NCBI GenBank assembly: GCA_937900985.1
Contig: CALCGM010000176.1
Location: forward strand, 1-13,412
Source of the DNA: an uncultured Planctomycetaceae bacterium
Lineage (GTDB): Bacteria > Planctomycetota > Planctomycetia > Pirellulales > UBA1268
DNA length: 13,412 nucleotides
Direction of reading: 5' to 3'
The notes beneath the pieces were generated by a model, which was not told where the DNA came from, made no database searches, and saw only the letters and a program-made list of their open reading frames with translations. Of the stretch, positions 12,886-13,412 are shown in pieces (within the stretch, counting starts at the first letter, position 1; each line of letters begins with the position of its first letter). The position numbers and the translations under genes were made by a program.

Positions 12886-13412
12886 TCAGCTGCCGCAGGA
12901 ATCGGTGGGGCGGCCTTCGACCACGCCGCGAATACCGAGTGTATCGGTGGGGTCGAGCTGGGTCGTGCGGCGAAGCAGGTCGCGGGCCATCGGGTCGCGG
13001 CCGGTGGCCACGAGCGTGTGGGCCAGGCCCTTGGCAGCCTCAAAAAAGACGCGGTTGCCCTCAAGCGCGTAGGGCAGCGGGCCGGTCACGCCAGCCGCCT
13101 CGACAGCTCGCACCACAAGCTCGTAGGCCCGGCCGAAGTGGCCGCGGGCGAGCTTCGGATCGCCGTCGTCGAGGGCGATCAGGCCCAGCTGAACGTGGGC
13201 GTCGAGGAAGTCGGGGCACTCCGAGAGCAGCCACACGAGCTCATCGCGGGCGATCTCCATCTCGCCGGCGGCCATCATCGCCTCCACCTCCTCGAGGTCT
13301 TCTTTCCGCTGGCGGCTGCACCGCGGATGCACCAGCTCCCACACGGGCTCGCCGCTGGCATGTTCGCCGCTGGCATGTTCGCGGCGAGCGAGGCTGAGCC
13401 GGTCGCCGCGAG
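12886..13412 (-). CDS. TPR-type protein, N-terminus outside window
   Basis: The frame is open to the right edge, so the gene is 5'-partial. A GTG at 13342-13344 (VWELVHPRC) would give 152 residues, but the frame continues upstream (RLSLARREHASG) and that GTG is not a convincing start. Helical pairs such as EVEAMMAAGEMEIARDELVWLLSE, DFLDAHVQLGLIALDDGDPKLARGHFGRAYEL and KGLAHTLVATGRDPMARDLLRRTTQLDPTD are TPR-like. Such proteins usually act as protein-binding scaffolds. It is the first visible gene of the run leading into tmk and holB, but its role is not indicated by them. A 15-bp tandem duplication lies near the right edge. Confidence 0.7.
   Translation of the reverse strand, partial: RGDRLSLARREHASGEHASGEPVWELVHPRCSRQRKEDLEEVEAMMAAGEMEIARDELVWLLSECPDFLDAHVQLGLIALDDGDPKLARGHFGRAYELVVRAVEAAGVTGPLPYALEGNRVFFEAAKGLAHTLVATGRDPMARDLLRRTTQLDPTDTLGIRGVVEGRPTDSCGS
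13351..13380 (-). repeat. 15-bp tandem duplication in the TPR-type gene
   Basis: GCCGCTGGCATGTTC is repeated exactly at 13351-13365 and 13366-13380. In the open frame it doubles the residues E-H-A-S-G without breaking the frame. This looks like a recent slippage event in a linker just before the VWELVHPRC segment. Confidence 0.6.

Overview
The window looks like a piece of a planctomycete chromosome, probably from the Pirellulales group. This is inferred from high GC, a PEP-CTERM sorting signal, a glycine-rich secreted protein, and an ECF sigma factor overlapping the gene of a membrane-anchored Ser/Thr kinase with a TPR-like tail. It is not a database match. No tRNA, rRNA, CRISPR array or complete transposon was seen.

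Layout, left to right. (1) 1-665, minus: the N-terminal part of a glycine-rich secreted protein running off the left edge, with a very good sigma-54 (-24/-12) promoter match at 771-787. (2) 666-1231: a gene-free stretch packed with inverted repeats at 870-1061, some mutually exclusive. (3) 1181-3239, minus: an accessory island holding a ParE/RelE-type toxin-antitoxin pair with its own promoter, a MazF-type pair, a small gene next to a truncated nucleotidyltransferase-like fragment, and pieces of PEP-CTERM genes. Short repeats derived from PEP-CTERM gene ends separate these modules. (4) 3333-3956, plus: a LuxR-type response regulator whose phospho-acceptor Asp is replaced by Gly. (5) 7190-4012, minus: an ECF sigma factor followed with ATGA overlap by a Ser/Thr kinase carrying an anti-sigma-like zinc finger, kinase domain, membrane helix and TPR-like tail. 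An in-frame TAG splits the tail from the kinase. (6) 7295-8704, plus: class II fumarate hydratase (fumC), divergent from the sigma factor. (7) 10882-8711, minus: a 723-residue exported protein of unknown function, converging on fumC with 6 bp between stop codons. (8) 13412-11082, minus: TPR-type protein, thymidylate kinase (tmk) and DNA polymerase III delta-prime (holB), tightly spaced as a housekeeping operon.

How they fit together. tmk and holB serve dTTP supply and replication, and fumC serves the TCA cycle. The sigma/kinase pair is a planctomycete-style signalling unit, and the degenerate response regulator next to it may be phosphorylation-independent. The most unusual parts are the toxin-antitoxin island with its recurring PEP-CTERM scars, the structured region at 870-1061, the predicted sigma-54 control of the glycine-rich surface protein, and the nonsense-interrupted kinase.
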